In this document: piece by piece, positions 8,531-17,458 of the stretch
Numbering within the stretch: position 1 is the stretch's first letter
Layout of the letters: the number at the start of each line of letters is the position of its first letter
NCBI RefSeq assembly: GCF_001045455.1
Contig: NZ_LFNE01000014.1
Location: forward strand, 1-64,000
DNA from: Chryseobacterium sp. FH2
GTDB lineage: Bacteria; Bacteroidota; Bacteroidia; Flavobacteriales; Weeksellaceae
Length of the DNA stretch: 64,000 nt
Direction: 5' to 3'
Program-made: the position numbers and the translations under genes
The notes under the pieces: model-generated
Databases searched by the model: none
The model's input: only the letters and a program-made list of their open reading frames with translations
What the model was told of the DNA's origin: nothing

Positions 8531-9547
8531 ATGAGCGACTCTATAATTTTAGGTATTGAATCGTCTTGCGACGATACATCAGCAGCTATCATCAAGGGAA
8601 ATGCTATTCTTTCGAACATCGCTGCGACTCAGGCAATCCATAAAGAATATGGCGGTGTGGTCCCTGAACTAGCATCGCGCGCGCATCAGCAAAATATCAT
8701 CCCCGTTGTTGAAAAATCTTTAACTAAAGCAAATATACAACAAAATGCAATTTCTGCTATAGGATTTACACGTGGACCCGGACTTTTGGGTTCTCTTCTT
8801 GTAGGAACTTCATTTGCTAAATCTTTGGCAATGAGTTTAGATGTTCCTTTAATTGAGGTAAACCACCTTCAGGCGCACATTTTAGCCCATTTCATTGAAG
8901 ATGCAAATCCTATGCCGCCAAAATTTCCGTTTTTATGTCTTACCGTAAGCGGAGGTCATACAATGATTGTTTTGGTAAAAGATTATTTTGATATGGAAAT
9001 CATAGGGAAAACCATTGACGATGCAGCAGGAGAAGCATTTGACAAGATTGGAAAAATTTTTGATTTAGATTATCCTGCAGGTCCGGTTATCGATAGACTA
9101 TCTAAGGAAGGAAATCCTGATGCTTTTAAATTTAATAAACCAAAATTAGAGAATTATGATTATTCTTTCAGCGGAATCAAGACTTCTGTATTATATTTTA
9201 TACAAAAAGAAGTTAAAAAAGACCCTGATTTTATTAAAAACAATATTAAGGATCTTTGTGCTTCCGTACAAAAAACAATCATTGAAATTTTAATGAATAA
9301 GCTTGAAAAAGCGGCAAAAGATTTAGATATAAAAGAAGTTGCAATTGCGGGGGGGGTTTCTGCAAATTCAGCGCTGAGAAAAGCTATGGAAAACAATCAT
9401 GAAAGATTAGGCTGGAATATTTACATCCCAAAATTTGAATATACTACTGACAACGCCGCAATGATTGCAATGGTTGCCCAATTAAAGTTTGAAAGAGGGG
9501 AATTTACTGATTTAAGAACCTCTGCAACTGCAAAATATGATTTATGA
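8531..9547 (+). CDS. tsaD: tRNA N6-adenosine threonylcarbamoyltransferase
   Basis: A 338-aa ASKHA-fold enzyme that moves threonylcarbamoyl from its adenylate onto A37 of ANN-decoding tRNAs (t6A), with partners TsaB and TsaE. Visible motifs: GIESSCDDTSAA at the N-terminus, the metal-binding pair His112/His116 in NHLQAHI, SGGHT, and AGGVSANS near the C-terminus. The start MSDSIILGIE at 8531 fits the family; an extension to 8489 would overlap the tamB start. A run of eight G (9349-9356) encodes Ala-Gly-Gly-Val and is in frame. The stop overlaps the next gene by ATGA, giving translational coupling. Confidence 0.97.
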   Translation: MSDSIILGIESSCDDTSAAIIKGNAILSNIAATQAIHKEYGGVVPELASRAHQQNIIPVVEKSLTKANIQQNAISAIGFTRGPGLLGSLLVGTSFAKSLAMSLDVPLIEVNHLQAHILAHFIEDANPMPPKFPFLCLTVSGGHTMIVLVKDYFDMEIIGKTIDDAAGEAFDKIGKIFDLDYPAGPVIDRLSKEGNPDAFKFNKPKLENYDYSFSGIKTSVLYFIQKEVKKDPDFIKNNIKDLCASVQKTIIEILMNKLEKAAKDLDIKEVAIAGGVSANSALRKAMENNHERLGWNIYIPKFEYTTDNAAMIAMVAQLKFERGEFTDLRTSATAKYDL

Positions 9548-9939
9548 AAATACTCTTAGAAGAAAAAATACTTGGAACACGTTCTAAAAAGAACTCAAAA
9601 TATTATTGGGTATTAGAAACTATTACAGGGAAGAATGATGTTCCGGAAAGTTCATTAGATTATTTCCCATCAAGTTCTGAAGGAGGATATATTCAGGATA
9701 TAAAAGACGAAATTCTAGAAAAAATAAATTCAGGGAATATTTTCAGTTTTCCTTATACTCCAAAAGAAGGAGATTATTTATCAATCAAAAACAATTTAAG
9801 AAAACAAGAATATTTAAATATCATTTTCATTAATAATAATTGGATGGAAGAAGTATTTGTATGCAGTTATAGAGATTGTGATACAGACATTTATAAAACA
9901 ATAAAAACAGGAGTTGCCATCTTAAGCCAGGATATATGA
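9544..9939 (+). CDS. Conserved-context small protein between tsaD and rsmE
   Basis: A 131-aa soluble protein without signal peptide or membrane segment. It starts inside the tsaD stop (ATGA overlap) and its own stop overlaps rsmE in the same way, so the three are translated as a unit. Recognisable stretches are KYYWVLETITG, SSSEGGYIQDI and IIFINNNWMEEVFVCSY. No catalytic motif seen. Its place between two RNA-modification enzymes hints at a link to translation, but that is only inference. Confidence 0.7.
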   Translation: MKILLEEKILGTRSKKNSKYYWVLETITGKNDVPESSLDYFPSSSEGGYIQDIKDEILEKINSGNIFSFPYTPKEGDYLSIKNNLRKQEYLNIIFINNNWMEEVFVCSYRDCDTDIYKTIKTGVAILSQDI

Positions 9940-10634
9940 AATTATTTTACGGGGAAATATCAGATGATAAAGTAATCATTCATGATGATGAACAACAGCA
10001 TATTGTAAAAGTTCTTCGAATGAAAAATGGTGAAGAAATTCATGTGACAGACGGAAAAGGCAATCTTGCTTCCGGAAAACTGATGATTGAAGGAAAGAAA
10101 GCAAATATCAATGTTTCTGAAATTAAAACAGGGCATCCTGATTTTAGCCCGAAACTTCACATTGCCATTGCTCCGACAAAAAATATTGACAGAATTGAAT
10201 TTTTTGTAGAAAAAGCTGTAGAAATGGGCATTTCTGAGATTACAATTCTACAGACTGAAAAAACAGAACGAAAGAATATTAATATAGACAAACTAAGAAA
10301 ACAGGCAATTGCTGCTTCCAAACAGAGCTTAAGATTTCATTTTCCTATCATAAATGATTCTGTCAGACTACAGGATTTCCTTAAAAGTATCAACGCAGAC
10401 AGTACTTTTGTCGCTCATTGCCATGAAAATCTGGAGAGAATGGAGCTTAAAGAAATCTCAAAACCAGGTCAAATTACATTCTTAATCGGTCCTGAAGGAG
10501 ATTTTTCTGAGAAAGAAATCTCTTATTTATCAGACAATAAAATAAAAGCCATATCACTTGGTAATCAAAGACTTAGAACAGAAACCGCAGGAATTTTCGT
10601 TGCAGCCTGGAATTATTTGAATATTTCAGTATAA
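9936..10634 (+). CDS. rsmE: 16S rRNA m3U1498 methyltransferase
   Basis: A 232-aa SPOUT-class methyltransferase that methylates N3 of U1498 in 16S rRNA using S-adenosylmethionine. The N-terminal PUA-like domain has QQHIVKVLRMKNGEEI. The trefoil-knot domain shows EKAVEMGISEITILQTEKTE, LIGPEGDFSEKE and the knot loop SLGNQRLRTETAG. Length is typical. It is the last gene of the tsaD operon and converges on trmH with only 16 bases between stops and no clear terminator. Confidence 0.95.
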   Translation: MKLFYGEISDDKVIIHDDEQQHIVKVLRMKNGEEIHVTDGKGNLASGKLMIEGKKANINVSEIKTGHPDFSPKLHIAIAPTKNIDRIEFFVEKAVEMGISEITILQTEKTERKNINIDKLRKQAIAASKQSLRFHFPIINDSVRLQDFLKSINADSTFVAHCHENLERMELKEISKPGQITFLIGPEGDFSEKEISYLSDNKIKAISLGNQRLRTETAGIFVAAWNYLNISV

Positions 10635-10650
10635 TTTTGTTAGCAATGAT

Positions 10651-11328
10651 TTAAAATAAATCTGTAAAATTGTTGTCTTTTACATATTTTTCAAAAATCT
10701 GCTGTCCGCTTCTCATCGAATTTACTGCCCAACGGATTTTCATTCTCAATAGCTTTTCTTCGTTTAGTTTATAATCGATATCAGATTTAAGGAGTTTTTG
10801 TTTCAATTCGTACATACAAATCGAAGCTGCAACCGAAACATTAAAACTTCTTGTAAAACCATACATCGGAATTGCTAACGTTTCGTCTGCAAAATCTAAA
10901 ATTTCCTGAGAAACACCCTCCATTTCAGTTCCGAAAACTAAAGCAATTGGTGTGGTAATTTTATATTCAGGCAACATTTCTGCATTATTTTCCAATGAAA
11001 CCGCAACAATTTTATAACCTCTGTCTCTAATGTTTTGAAAAGATTCCCTATTTCTTGGTAGTTTTTCAACTTCAACCCAAGTATCGGCGCCTTTTGTTAC
11101 GCGAAGATTGGGTTCGAAACTATACTCTTCCTGTAAAGCCACTACTTTATGAAAACCACAAGCCTCCACAGAACGTACAATCGCTGCGGCATTTCTGAAC
11201 TGATAGATGTCTTCTACCACAGGAAGTATAAAATCTGAACTTTCGGGTGCGAAATGTTCAATTTTTTGCAATCTTTCTTCTGTTAAAAACTGTTTTAAAT
11301 ACTCAAAAGTTTTTGCTAAATCTTTCAT
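10651..11328 (-). CDS. trmH: SpoU-family RNA 2'-O-methyltransferase, TrmH-like
   Basis: A 225-aa SPOUT methyltransferase. The three SpoU motifs are clear: NAAAIVRSVEACGF (motif 1), VFGTEMEGVS (motif 2) and IPMYGFTRSFNVSVAASI (motif 3). The C-terminal extension (KIRWAVNSMRSGQQIFEKY) and the length resemble TrmH, which methylates the ribose of G18 in tRNA, so that is the preferred call. An rRNA-directed SpoU enzyme is the alternative. It is divergent from the asparaginase gene and faces rsmE. Confidence 0.85.
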   Translation of the reverse strand: MKDLAKTFEYLKQFLTEERLQKIEHFAPESSDFILPVVEDIYQFRNAAAIVRSVEACGFHKVVALQEEYSFEPNLRVTKGADTWVEVEKLPRNRESFQNIRDRGYKIVAVSLENNAEMLPEYKITTPIALVFGTEMEGVSQEILDFADETLAIPMYGFTRSFNVSVAASICMYELKQKLLKSDIDYKLNEEKLLRMKIRWAVNSMRSGQQIFEKYVKDNNFTDLF

Positions 11329-11408
11329 TCATTTTCAAATCTTTGCAAATTAACGTAATTTTGAGGAATGAACCTGAACCAGGCTCAAAATCTTAATAAA
11401 AGTATTAC

Positions 11409-12425
11409 ATGAAACGTAAAGTCCTGCTAATTTATACCGGTGGAACCATCGGTATGGAAAAAGATTATGAAACCGGAAGCCTTCGAGCGTTTGATTTTGG
11501 AAATATTTTTGAAAAAATGCCCGAAATGAAGTTGATGGAATGTGAAGTTTTTGTACATCCTTTCGAAAAACCGCTGGATTCCTCTGATATGGGCCCCGAA
11601 GAATGGAAAGTTATCGCTCATTACATTCATAAAAACTATCAACACTATGACGGATTTTTGATTCTTCATGGAACTGACACCATGTCTTATACTGCTTCCG
11701 CACTGAGTTTCATGTTAAAAGGACTAACCAAACCGGTGATTTTAACAGGCTCACAACTTCCAATTGGTGATTTAAGGACGGATGCGAAAGAAAATCTTTT
11801 AACAAGTCTATATTATGCCAGTTTATATGAGAACAATAAAGCTGTTATTCAGGAAGTTGCAATTTATTTTGAATACAAATTATTAAGAGGAAACAGGACG
11901 TTGAAATATTCTGCAGAATATTTTGATGCATATTCCAGCCCCAACTACCCTATTCTTGGGCAATCCGGGGTTCATTTAAATATCATTAAAGAAAATCTCC
12001 ACCGCTGTGATCCCAGAATACAATTTCATGTAGATGATCATATTTCTGAAGATATTTTATTCTGGAGAATTTTTCCGGGAATGAAGCTTAATCATTTTAA
12101 AGAAATTCCGAAAATGAAAGTCCTTATTCTTCAGGTTTTTGGTTCCGGAACGATTTTCAGCAGTGAAAAGACGATGGAAACTCTTCAGGAAATCAGAAAT
12201 AACGGAACTGAAATAGTGGTGGTAAGCCAATGTATTTCAGGCGGAATATCATTTGGAAAATATGAAAACAGTAATATTTTTTCAAAAATAGGAGCTATCA
12301 GCGGAAAAGATATCACAGCCGAAAGCGCCATTACCAAAGCAATGCATTTAATTGATAATCCACATTATAAGGGTAGTTTTGCTGATAATTTTGCAAGAAG
12401 TCTCTGTGGAGAAATTTCAGAGTAA
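11409..12425 (+). CDS. ansA: Type I (cytoplasmic) L-asparaginase
   Basis: A 338-aa asparaginase hydrolysing L-asparagine to aspartate and ammonia. The first catalytic threonine lies in LLIYTGGTIGM (Thr13), the second in LILHGTDTMSYTA, and TGSQLP follows. There is no signal peptide, which fits the low-affinity cytoplasmic type. A TAATTTTG element (11356-11363) sits 45 bases upstream, though no TTG is well spaced before it. Monocistronic, followed by the tRNA-Ser gene. Confidence 0.93.
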   Translation: MKRKVLLIYTGGTIGMEKDYETGSLRAFDFGNIFEKMPEMKLMECEVFVHPFEKPLDSSDMGPEEWKVIAHYIHKNYQHYDGFLILHGTDTMSYTASALSFMLKGLTKPVILTGSQLPIGDLRTDAKENLLTSLYYASLYENNKAVIQEVAIYFEYKLLRGNRTLKYSAEYFDAYSSPNYPILGQSGVHLNIIKENLHRCDPRIQFHVDDHISEDILFWRIFPGMKLNHFKEIPKMKVLILQVFGSGTIFSSEKTMETLQEIRNNGTEIVVVSQCISGGISFGKYENSNIFSKIGAISGKDITAESAITKAMHLIDNPHYKGSFADNFARSLCGEISE

Positions 12426-12438
12426 ATTACATTAAGAG

Positions 12439-12469
12439 TTTGCAGATTCAATAAATTACCCTATTTTTG
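12439..12469 (+). promoter_or_regulatory. Promoter of tRNA-Ser
   Basis: TTG at 12439-12441, a 20-base spacer, then TATTTTTG at 12462-12469, matching the Bacteroidota consensus TTG-N(17-23)-TAnnTTTG. Transcription would begin just before the tRNA at 12483. Confidence 0.75.
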
Positions 12470-12482
12470 CAGTCTCGAATAA

Positions 12483-12569
12483 AGAAAGGTGTCCGAGTGG
12501 TTGAAGGAGCTACCCTGGAAAGGTAGTATACGGGTAACTGTATCGAGGGTTCGAATCCCTTCCTTTCTG
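12483..12569 (+). tRNA. tRNA-Ser (GGA)
   Basis: A type II tRNA of 87 nt. The acceptor AGAAAGG (12483-12489) pairs with CCTTTCT (12562-12568), with discriminator G. The anticodon arm CTACC/GGTAG holds loop CTGGAAA with anticodon GGA (12517-12519). A long variable arm and the T loop GGTTCGAATCC follow. CCA is not encoded. Confidence 0.97.
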
Positions 12570-12570
12570 C

Positions 12571-12609
12571 AAAAGACTTGTAAATCAATGATTTATGAGT
12601 CTTTTTTTG
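12571..12609 (+). terminator. Terminator of tRNA-Ser
   Basis: AAAAGACT (12571-12578) pairs with AGTCTTTT (12598-12605), with an inner TAAAT/ATTTA stem, followed by a T run. It starts 2 bases after the tRNA. Confidence 0.85.
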
Positions 12610-12685
12610 TTTTATAACACCTTTCCTAAAGCAGTTTTGATTTCTTTAAAACATAGTTTTTTTATACTTTACAACCGAAGAAGTA

Positions 12686-12803
12686 ATGGATAACATATTA
12701 GAAGAATTGGAAAAAGCAAAAAATGCTTAAGTTAGAAATGGTTCGTAATGAGGAAGGTGTAATAAATAATTCATCCTTACTCGAAAAACTATATTTAATT
12801 TAG
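12686..12803 (+). pseudogene. Possible remnant of a small gene (two short frames)
   Basis: A 14-codon frame (MDNILEELEKAKNA, 12686-12730) overlaps a 26-codon frame in another register (12723-12803, beginning MLKLEMVRNEEGVINNSS). Joined by a one-base shift they would make about 40 residues. This may be the leftover of a decayed gene. No family recognised, and chance is not excluded. The rest of the 12610-12837 spacer shows nothing else. Confidence 0.2.
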
Positions 12804-12830
12804 CCCAATCAAATTAATAGGGCTTTTATC
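12802..12830 (-). terminator. Weak hairpin after the acyltransferase gene
   Basis: AGCCC (12802-12806) pairs with GGGCT (12820-12824) across a 13-base loop, 14-36 bases past the minus-strand stop at 12838. The stem is short and the T tail is better on the plus strand, so the orientation is uncertain. Confidence 0.35.
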
Positions 12831-12837
12831 TTAATTC

Positions 12838-14685
12838 TTATTGTAAATACTCATTTAATTTCTCCTTAATAATGTCTTTATATTGATCACATCCGTAGCT
12901 TGTCAAATGATGTGTATCATACATATATGGAATGCCTGACTTGTTCACTTTTTGAATTGAAACATTTAATAAATTTATATATTTATTTTTCAAATGATCC
13001 TCTAAAAAAAGATTGACCTGATTATTTTTTCGAGATAATTCTAAATTTAACGGTTGATGAATGCTATACCTTTGTTCTAAATAATCTGTAGTCGGATAAT
13101 CAAAATAATACGTGTCAGTTTGTCCCAAATAAACAGTATCTACATTATATTGAGCAAAATATTTCTGGCTGAAATCTATTTTTAAGGCTAAGTCTTTGAT
13201 TGGATACCCTGAATAGTTAGAATTTATTATAACCAGTTTCACTTTATCCTTTATTTTTGGAAAATAATCTACAAAAAAGTAATTAAAAAACTCCCTTGGC
13301 CCTTCAAAATTAGTTTTTGAGTCTATCATAGGGTACGTAGCATCTGTAGTTACTTGTATAAATTGATATTTATCTTTATCAATTATTTCCTCTATCATTT
13401 CTGACATCATTCCTGCATGACTATCTCCCAACAGTATTACTACAGAATCTTTTTTTATTTTAAGATTTGACAAATCATATTCATTAAAACGGTCTTCTCC
13501 ATTTTTATGGCCTTTGATAAAATTATATTGTTTAGTTGCCTCCTCACTATACTTATAATCTGACGCACAAAAAATTAAATTTTTCATATAATTATTTGCA
13601 GGAAGCTCTTTGTACAGTTTCGTAACAATAAAAGATACCGTAAATAATATAAAACTTGTAATTAAAATAGGTTTTATTTTGTTATCGCTGGTTTTTTTCT
13701 CTATAGAATAATATGAAATTATTGCAAATATAAACGACAGACAAATAAACAATACCTTATATCTCAATCTGTCATTTAATGCAAAGTACATGCTTATCAC
13801 CCAAAAAGGCCAATGCCATAAATACAAAGAATATGATATATCTCCGACAAACCTGACTAGCTTGTTATTAAAAAATTTTAAATCAATATTTATCAGAAGT
13901 ATGATTGCAGTTGATACAACCGGAATTATTGTCAGTAAAGAAGGCCATACAACCTTATACTCCTTAATGAGATAGATACAGCTAAAAATAACAAGTAAGC
14001 ATAAAGCCAGTATTACTTTTTTTAAATTTAAATTTATTTTTTTAAACCTGCCTTCAAAAAGAAATGCCAAACCTCCAAACATCATTTCCCAAGCTCTTGG
14101 GTAGAACATAAAAAATGAAAACGATCTGTCAGCTTTACTATGTAGCAGCATTGAGATTAACGAAATTATTATCATCAAACAAAAAAATAATATAAATTTA
14201 TTTTTATTGTTTACATAAAATTTCCTTATTAACATCAGTATTAATGGATAAATCATGTAAAACTGCCATTCCACCGATAAAGACCATGTGTGCAAAAGAA
14301 AATTAAATTGAGAAGCAGTATCAAAGTAATTACTATTTAAATAGTAAAAAATATTAGAGAAAAAAAGACTGCTGGAATAAAAATATTTTAGATAATTAAT
14401 AATTTGAGTAGGTATTAATAATCCAATTATTAATGCAAAAAATGAAATCATAGCAAGTAATGCCGGAAATATTCTTACTACTCTTTTTTTATAAAATGAT
14501 AAAAGGTCGAAGTTATCATTCTTAAAGCCGGAAAGCACAATTCTAGTCATTAGATAGCCTGAGATCACAAAGAAAATATCTACCCCTATAAAACCTCCTG
14601 AAAAATATCTTAATTTGAAATGAAAAAATAAAACTGCCAATACAGAAATAGCTCTTAGAAGGGAAATATCGTTTCTAAACTTCAT
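12838..14685 (-). CDS. OafA/YrhL-type membrane O-acyltransferase with SGNH domain
   Basis: A 615-aa protein. Residues 1-350 are an acyltransferase-3 domain with about ten membrane helices. It begins FRNDISLLRAISVLAVLFFH, with the catalytic-type Arg-Ala and His, then GGFIGVDIFFVISGY and LLHTWSLSVEWQFY. The C-terminal part is a periplasmic SGNH hydrolase-like domain (LLGDSHAGMMSEM near residue 420, DTHHLTSYG near the end). Such two-domain enzymes O-acetylate surface polysaccharides or O-antigen. No glycan genes are adjacent, so it acts as a lone decoration gene. A TATATTTG element lies just upstream at 14700-14707. Confidence 0.9.
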   Translation of the reverse strand: MKFRNDISLLRAISVLAVLFFHFKLRYFSGGFIGVDIFFVISGYLMTRIVLSGFKNDNFDLLSFYKKRVVRIFPALLAMISFFALIIGLLIPTQIINYLKYFYSSSLFFSNIFYYLNSNYFDTASQFNFLLHTWSLSVEWQFYMIYPLILMLIRKFYVNNKNKFILFFCLMIIISLISMLLHSKADRSFSFFMFYPRAWEMMFGGLAFLFEGRFKKINLNLKKVILALCLLVIFSCIYLIKEYKVVWPSLLTIIPVVSTAIILLINIDLKFFNNKLVRFVGDISYSLYLWHWPFWVISMYFALNDRLRYKVLFICLSFIFAIISYYSIEKKTSDNKIKPILITSFILFTVSFIVTKLYKELPANNYMKNLIFCASDYKYSEEATKQYNFIKGHKNGEDRFNEYDLSNLKIKKDSVVILLGDSHAGMMSEMIEEIIDKDKYQFIQVTTDATYPMIDSKTNFEGPREFFNYFFVDYFPKIKDKVKLVIINSNYSGYPIKDLALKIDFSQKYFAQYNVDTVYLGQTDTYYFDYPTTDYLEQRYSIHQPLNLELSRKNNQVNLFLEDHLKNKYINLLNVSIQKVNKSGIPYMYDTHHLTSYGCDQYKDIIKEKLNEYLQ

Positions 14686-15009
14686 ACATTTTGTTTAAGC
14701 AAATATAATTTTTTTTAACTTTATAGAAAGTACTATTTAACAATTTGAGTATAAAGAAACATTAAAATGTTGACTGGTTTATGACTAAACAATATTTCTA
14801 CTGGGATCTTTTGTATAGCAGGAATCTTTTACATCATTTGAATAACTTAGTTTTACTTCTCTTATCAATCATTTTTTGTCGTTTAGAATCATGATAATTT
14901 AATATTAGAAAAAATCCCAGCCACGAAGGCTGGGTTCATTGTTTGAAAAATAAGCTAACAAAATGTTCAAACAATACAATTTAGTATATGAATGTTTGGT
15001 GTATTAGTT
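14686..15009. other. Intergenic region, 324 bases
   Basis: No coding frame seen. It holds the TATATTTG element for the acyltransferase (14700-14707, minus strand) and the terminator of the gene at 15010 (14916-14934). The middle part is plain AT-rich sequence. Confidence 0.5.
14916..14934 (-). terminator. Terminator downstream of the 15010 gene
   Basis: CCCAGCC/GGCTGGG with a 5-base loop. On the minus strand it is followed by ATTTTTTC. It is about 75 bases beyond the stop at 15010. Confidence 0.8.
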
Positions 15010-15714
15010 TTAATTACAAATGGTGAGGAAGTTATGATTTTTCATATGCAACTTAATTGTAGCTTCGGATCTTAAAACAGAATATGAGCTATATTCAAAA
15101 GCTTTTACAGCTTTCAGTTTTTGATCAATAAAATCTGCAATCCTTACAATAGAAAAGTGAAAATTTCTATATAAAGAAATATCAACTGTACAGCCGTAAT
15201 AAGGCAGAAAAGCTTTTAAAAAGGGAATCGTTTTCTGATGTTGCTCATAATGTAAACAATATCCGGTTTGTTCTTTTGAGGTGATAATTTCATGATTATT
15301 AATATAATTCAACACATTTTCTTTTTCTTTATTCAATCCTTTTTTGTAAAAGTATGTATTGATTTTATCTAAAACATGCTGAGCATATTCCATCATCGTA
15401 ATGGTTTTCCATTCTGAAATGTTATTAATTCCGGGAGGTAAGGGCTTGGATTGTTTTCCGTTTTCAAAATCCACACAGAAAGAAATACCAAAATTTTCGA
15501 AGTAAGGAAAGAAACAGTGCTTAACCTTTATTACAGCATCCGGCTGAAGTTTATCTTCCGAGAAATTGTAGCATAAATAAGGTCTGTACAACTCAGCCTG
15601 ACTTTTCAGAAAGTCAATTTCATTTGTATTATCGTAATGCTCAAACCATTTTTCAAGATTGTCGTAATAATCTTTTTCAAATTCTCTGTAGCTTATATAA
15701 AATGGTAATTCCAT
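15010..15714 (-). CDS. Cytoplasmic protein of unknown function
   Basis: A 234-aa soluble protein without signal peptide or membrane helix. It begins MELPFYISYREFEKDYYDNL and is rich in aromatic and acidic residues. There are scattered His/Cys (VKHCFFPYF, TGYCLHYEQHQ, LPYYGCTVDI) but no motif I can assign. It stands alone between a terminator and the M20 peptidase gene. No family recognised. Confidence 0.65.
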   Translation of the reverse strand: MELPFYISYREFEKDYYDNLEKWFEHYDNTNEIDFLKSQAELYRPYLCYNFSEDKLQPDAVIKVKHCFFPYFENFGISFCVDFENGKQSKPLPPGINNISEWKTITMMEYAQHVLDKINTYFYKKGLNKEKENVLNYINNHEIITSKEQTGYCLHYEQHQKTIPFLKAFLPYYGCTVDISLYRNFHFSIVRIADFIDQKLKAVKAFEYSSYSVLRSEATIKLHMKNHNFLTICN

Positions 15715-15845
15715 AGCTTTAATGATTTAATATTGCAAAGCTATAGGTGTAAAGCGACAAAACTTGACGTGTTATTTTTAATTAAATATTTTTTTCCTTT
15801 GTTTTTAAAAAGAAATTTAATGTAAGGGATTTTATAAAAAAAAAT

Positions 15846-17378
15846 TTACTTATCATAATTCTTCATAATGTATTCGAAGTAGTGAATCATTTTCATATAG
15901 TTTTCTATACTTATATATTCATTGGTACTATGGATGCTTTGCTGTTCAGAATTATTAATTTTTATCGGCATAAACCGGTAAATATTTTTACTCACAATCT
16001 GATATTTGTAAGCATCTGTTCCGCCAACAGTAAGATAAGGTGTTACTATGGCAGTCGGATGAATTTCTTTAATCGCAGCCTGAATCATTCGAAAAGCTTT
16101 TGTATTAGTCGGAGAAACCGCAGAAGCTTCTCTGGTATTATCTATTTCCTCAACTTCCACATCAAAACCTTCACACGCTTTTGCAATATGATCTTTCACC
16201 TCTTTTACCGTATTTCCGGGAAGAAGTCTGAAATTAACCACAAATTCAACTTCAGGAGAAAGTACATTTGTACCATCACTACCTTTCATCATGGTAAGTG
16301 CAGTTGTAGTACGAACTAAAGCATTGGTAGAGTTATTCTTAGTCAGCTGAGATAACAAAACCGGCTTTAAAAGCCACTGATTTGAAATAGCCAATCTGTT
16401 TGCAAATGGCATCGAACCTCCGATGTTATCAAAAAATTCATGAATAAGCGGGGTAATAACAGGTTTCATCTGGTGATCTTCTAAACGCTGCATAATAACT
16501 GCTGCTTTCCCGATAGCACTTTCCATTGGTGGCATAGAAGAATGGCCTCCCAGCCCTTTTACTTGAATTTTTGCGGATAAAAATCCTTTTTCTGCACAAC
16601 CAATGACAGCAACATCGGAATCAATCCCTGCAATACTTCCTTTCTGTAGTACCAGACCTCCTTCATCATATACAGCATCGAATTTTAATCCTTTCTGTTT
16701 AAAATAATTTGCAATCTGTGTAGCGCCTTTTTGTCCGCCAACCTCTTCATCAAAGCCAAAAGCCAGATAAATATCCCTTTTCAAAACATTATTATTTCTA
16801 ATCATGCTGTTCATAGATTCCATCAAAGAAAACAGCATCCCTTTCATGTCCATAGTTCCTCTTCCATAGATTCTTCCATTAGCCACTGCCCCGGCAAAAG
16901 GAGCAAAATCCCAATCTTCGGCAACTTTTGTCACAGCAGGTAAAGGTTTATCATCCGGTCTGAAAATATTTTGCTCATTTGATTTTACATCCGCATCTCC
17001 AGGAGGCACAACATCAATGTGGGAAAGAAATAAGATCGGTTCGAGATTTGGCTGGCTACCTTTTAGTCTAAAAACTAATCCGTATTTATTGATTTCATAA
17101 TTCTCTGTATTCTGATATACCAGAGGATAAGATTTTTTCAAATATTCTTTAAATGCATCGAAAGTGGAATAATCAAAATCGCCTAATTCTCCTGTAGAAA
17201 CTGTTGGTATTTTGATCCCTCCTGCGAATCTTTGAACGACAGAATCATTTTTCGCTGCTTTCCAGCCTTCTTTGGCTTCTGAATCAACTTTTTTAAATGG
17301 GTAAGTGGCTGTTTTTATCAGAAGAATTGCCATCAAAACAATTGCAGCACCGAGAATAATGAATAAAAGCTTTTTCAT
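15846..17378 (-). CDS. M20-family metallopeptidase, membrane-anchored
   Basis: A 510-aa zinc peptidase. I start it at MKKLLFIILGAA (17378), which gives one N-terminal membrane anchor (residues 3-22); a longer frame to 17426 adds an unlikely hydrophobic extension. Family motifs are clear: FLSHIDVVPPGD with the first metal His, GRGTMDMKG with the bridging Asp, DEEVGGQKGA with the catalytic Glu, and GGTDAYKY near the end. Length and motif layout resemble the carboxypeptidase S/PM20D1 branch, which cleaves or conjugates N-acyl amino acids and dipeptides. Substrate unknown. The dimerisation domain (KGLGGHSSMPP) is present. Confidence 0.9.
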   Translation of the reverse strand: MKKLLFIILGAAIVLMAILLIKTATYPFKKVDSEAKEGWKAAKNDSVVQRFAGGIKIPTVSTGELGDFDYSTFDAFKEYLKKSYPLVYQNTENYEINKYGLVFRLKGSQPNLEPILFLSHIDVVPPGDADVKSNEQNIFRPDDKPLPAVTKVAEDWDFAPFAGAVANGRIYGRGTMDMKGMLFSLMESMNSMIRNNNVLKRDIYLAFGFDEEVGGQKGATQIANYFKQKGLKFDAVYDEGGLVLQKGSIAGIDSDVAVIGCAEKGFLSAKIQVKGLGGHSSMPPMESAIGKAAVIMQRLEDHQMKPVITPLIHEFFDNIGGSMPFANRLAISNQWLLKPVLLSQLTKNNSTNALVRTTTALTMMKGSDGTNVLSPEVEFVVNFRLLPGNTVKEVKDHIAKACEGFDVEVEEIDNTREASAVSPTNTKAFRMIQAAIKEIHPTAIVTPYLTVGGTDAYKYQIVSKNIYRFMPIKINNSEQQSIHSTNEYISIENYMKMIHYFEYIMKNYDK

Positions 17379-17458
17379 GATGATTATAATTTGTGTGTGG
17401 ATAACAAATATAATGAAGAAAACCAAGTTTTACTACTAATATTCACCATATTTCATAC

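Noticed and set aside
8527-8619. Upstream extension of tamB
   Set aside because: These 31 residues are antisense to the conserved tsaD start, so MAKLENNN is the better start.
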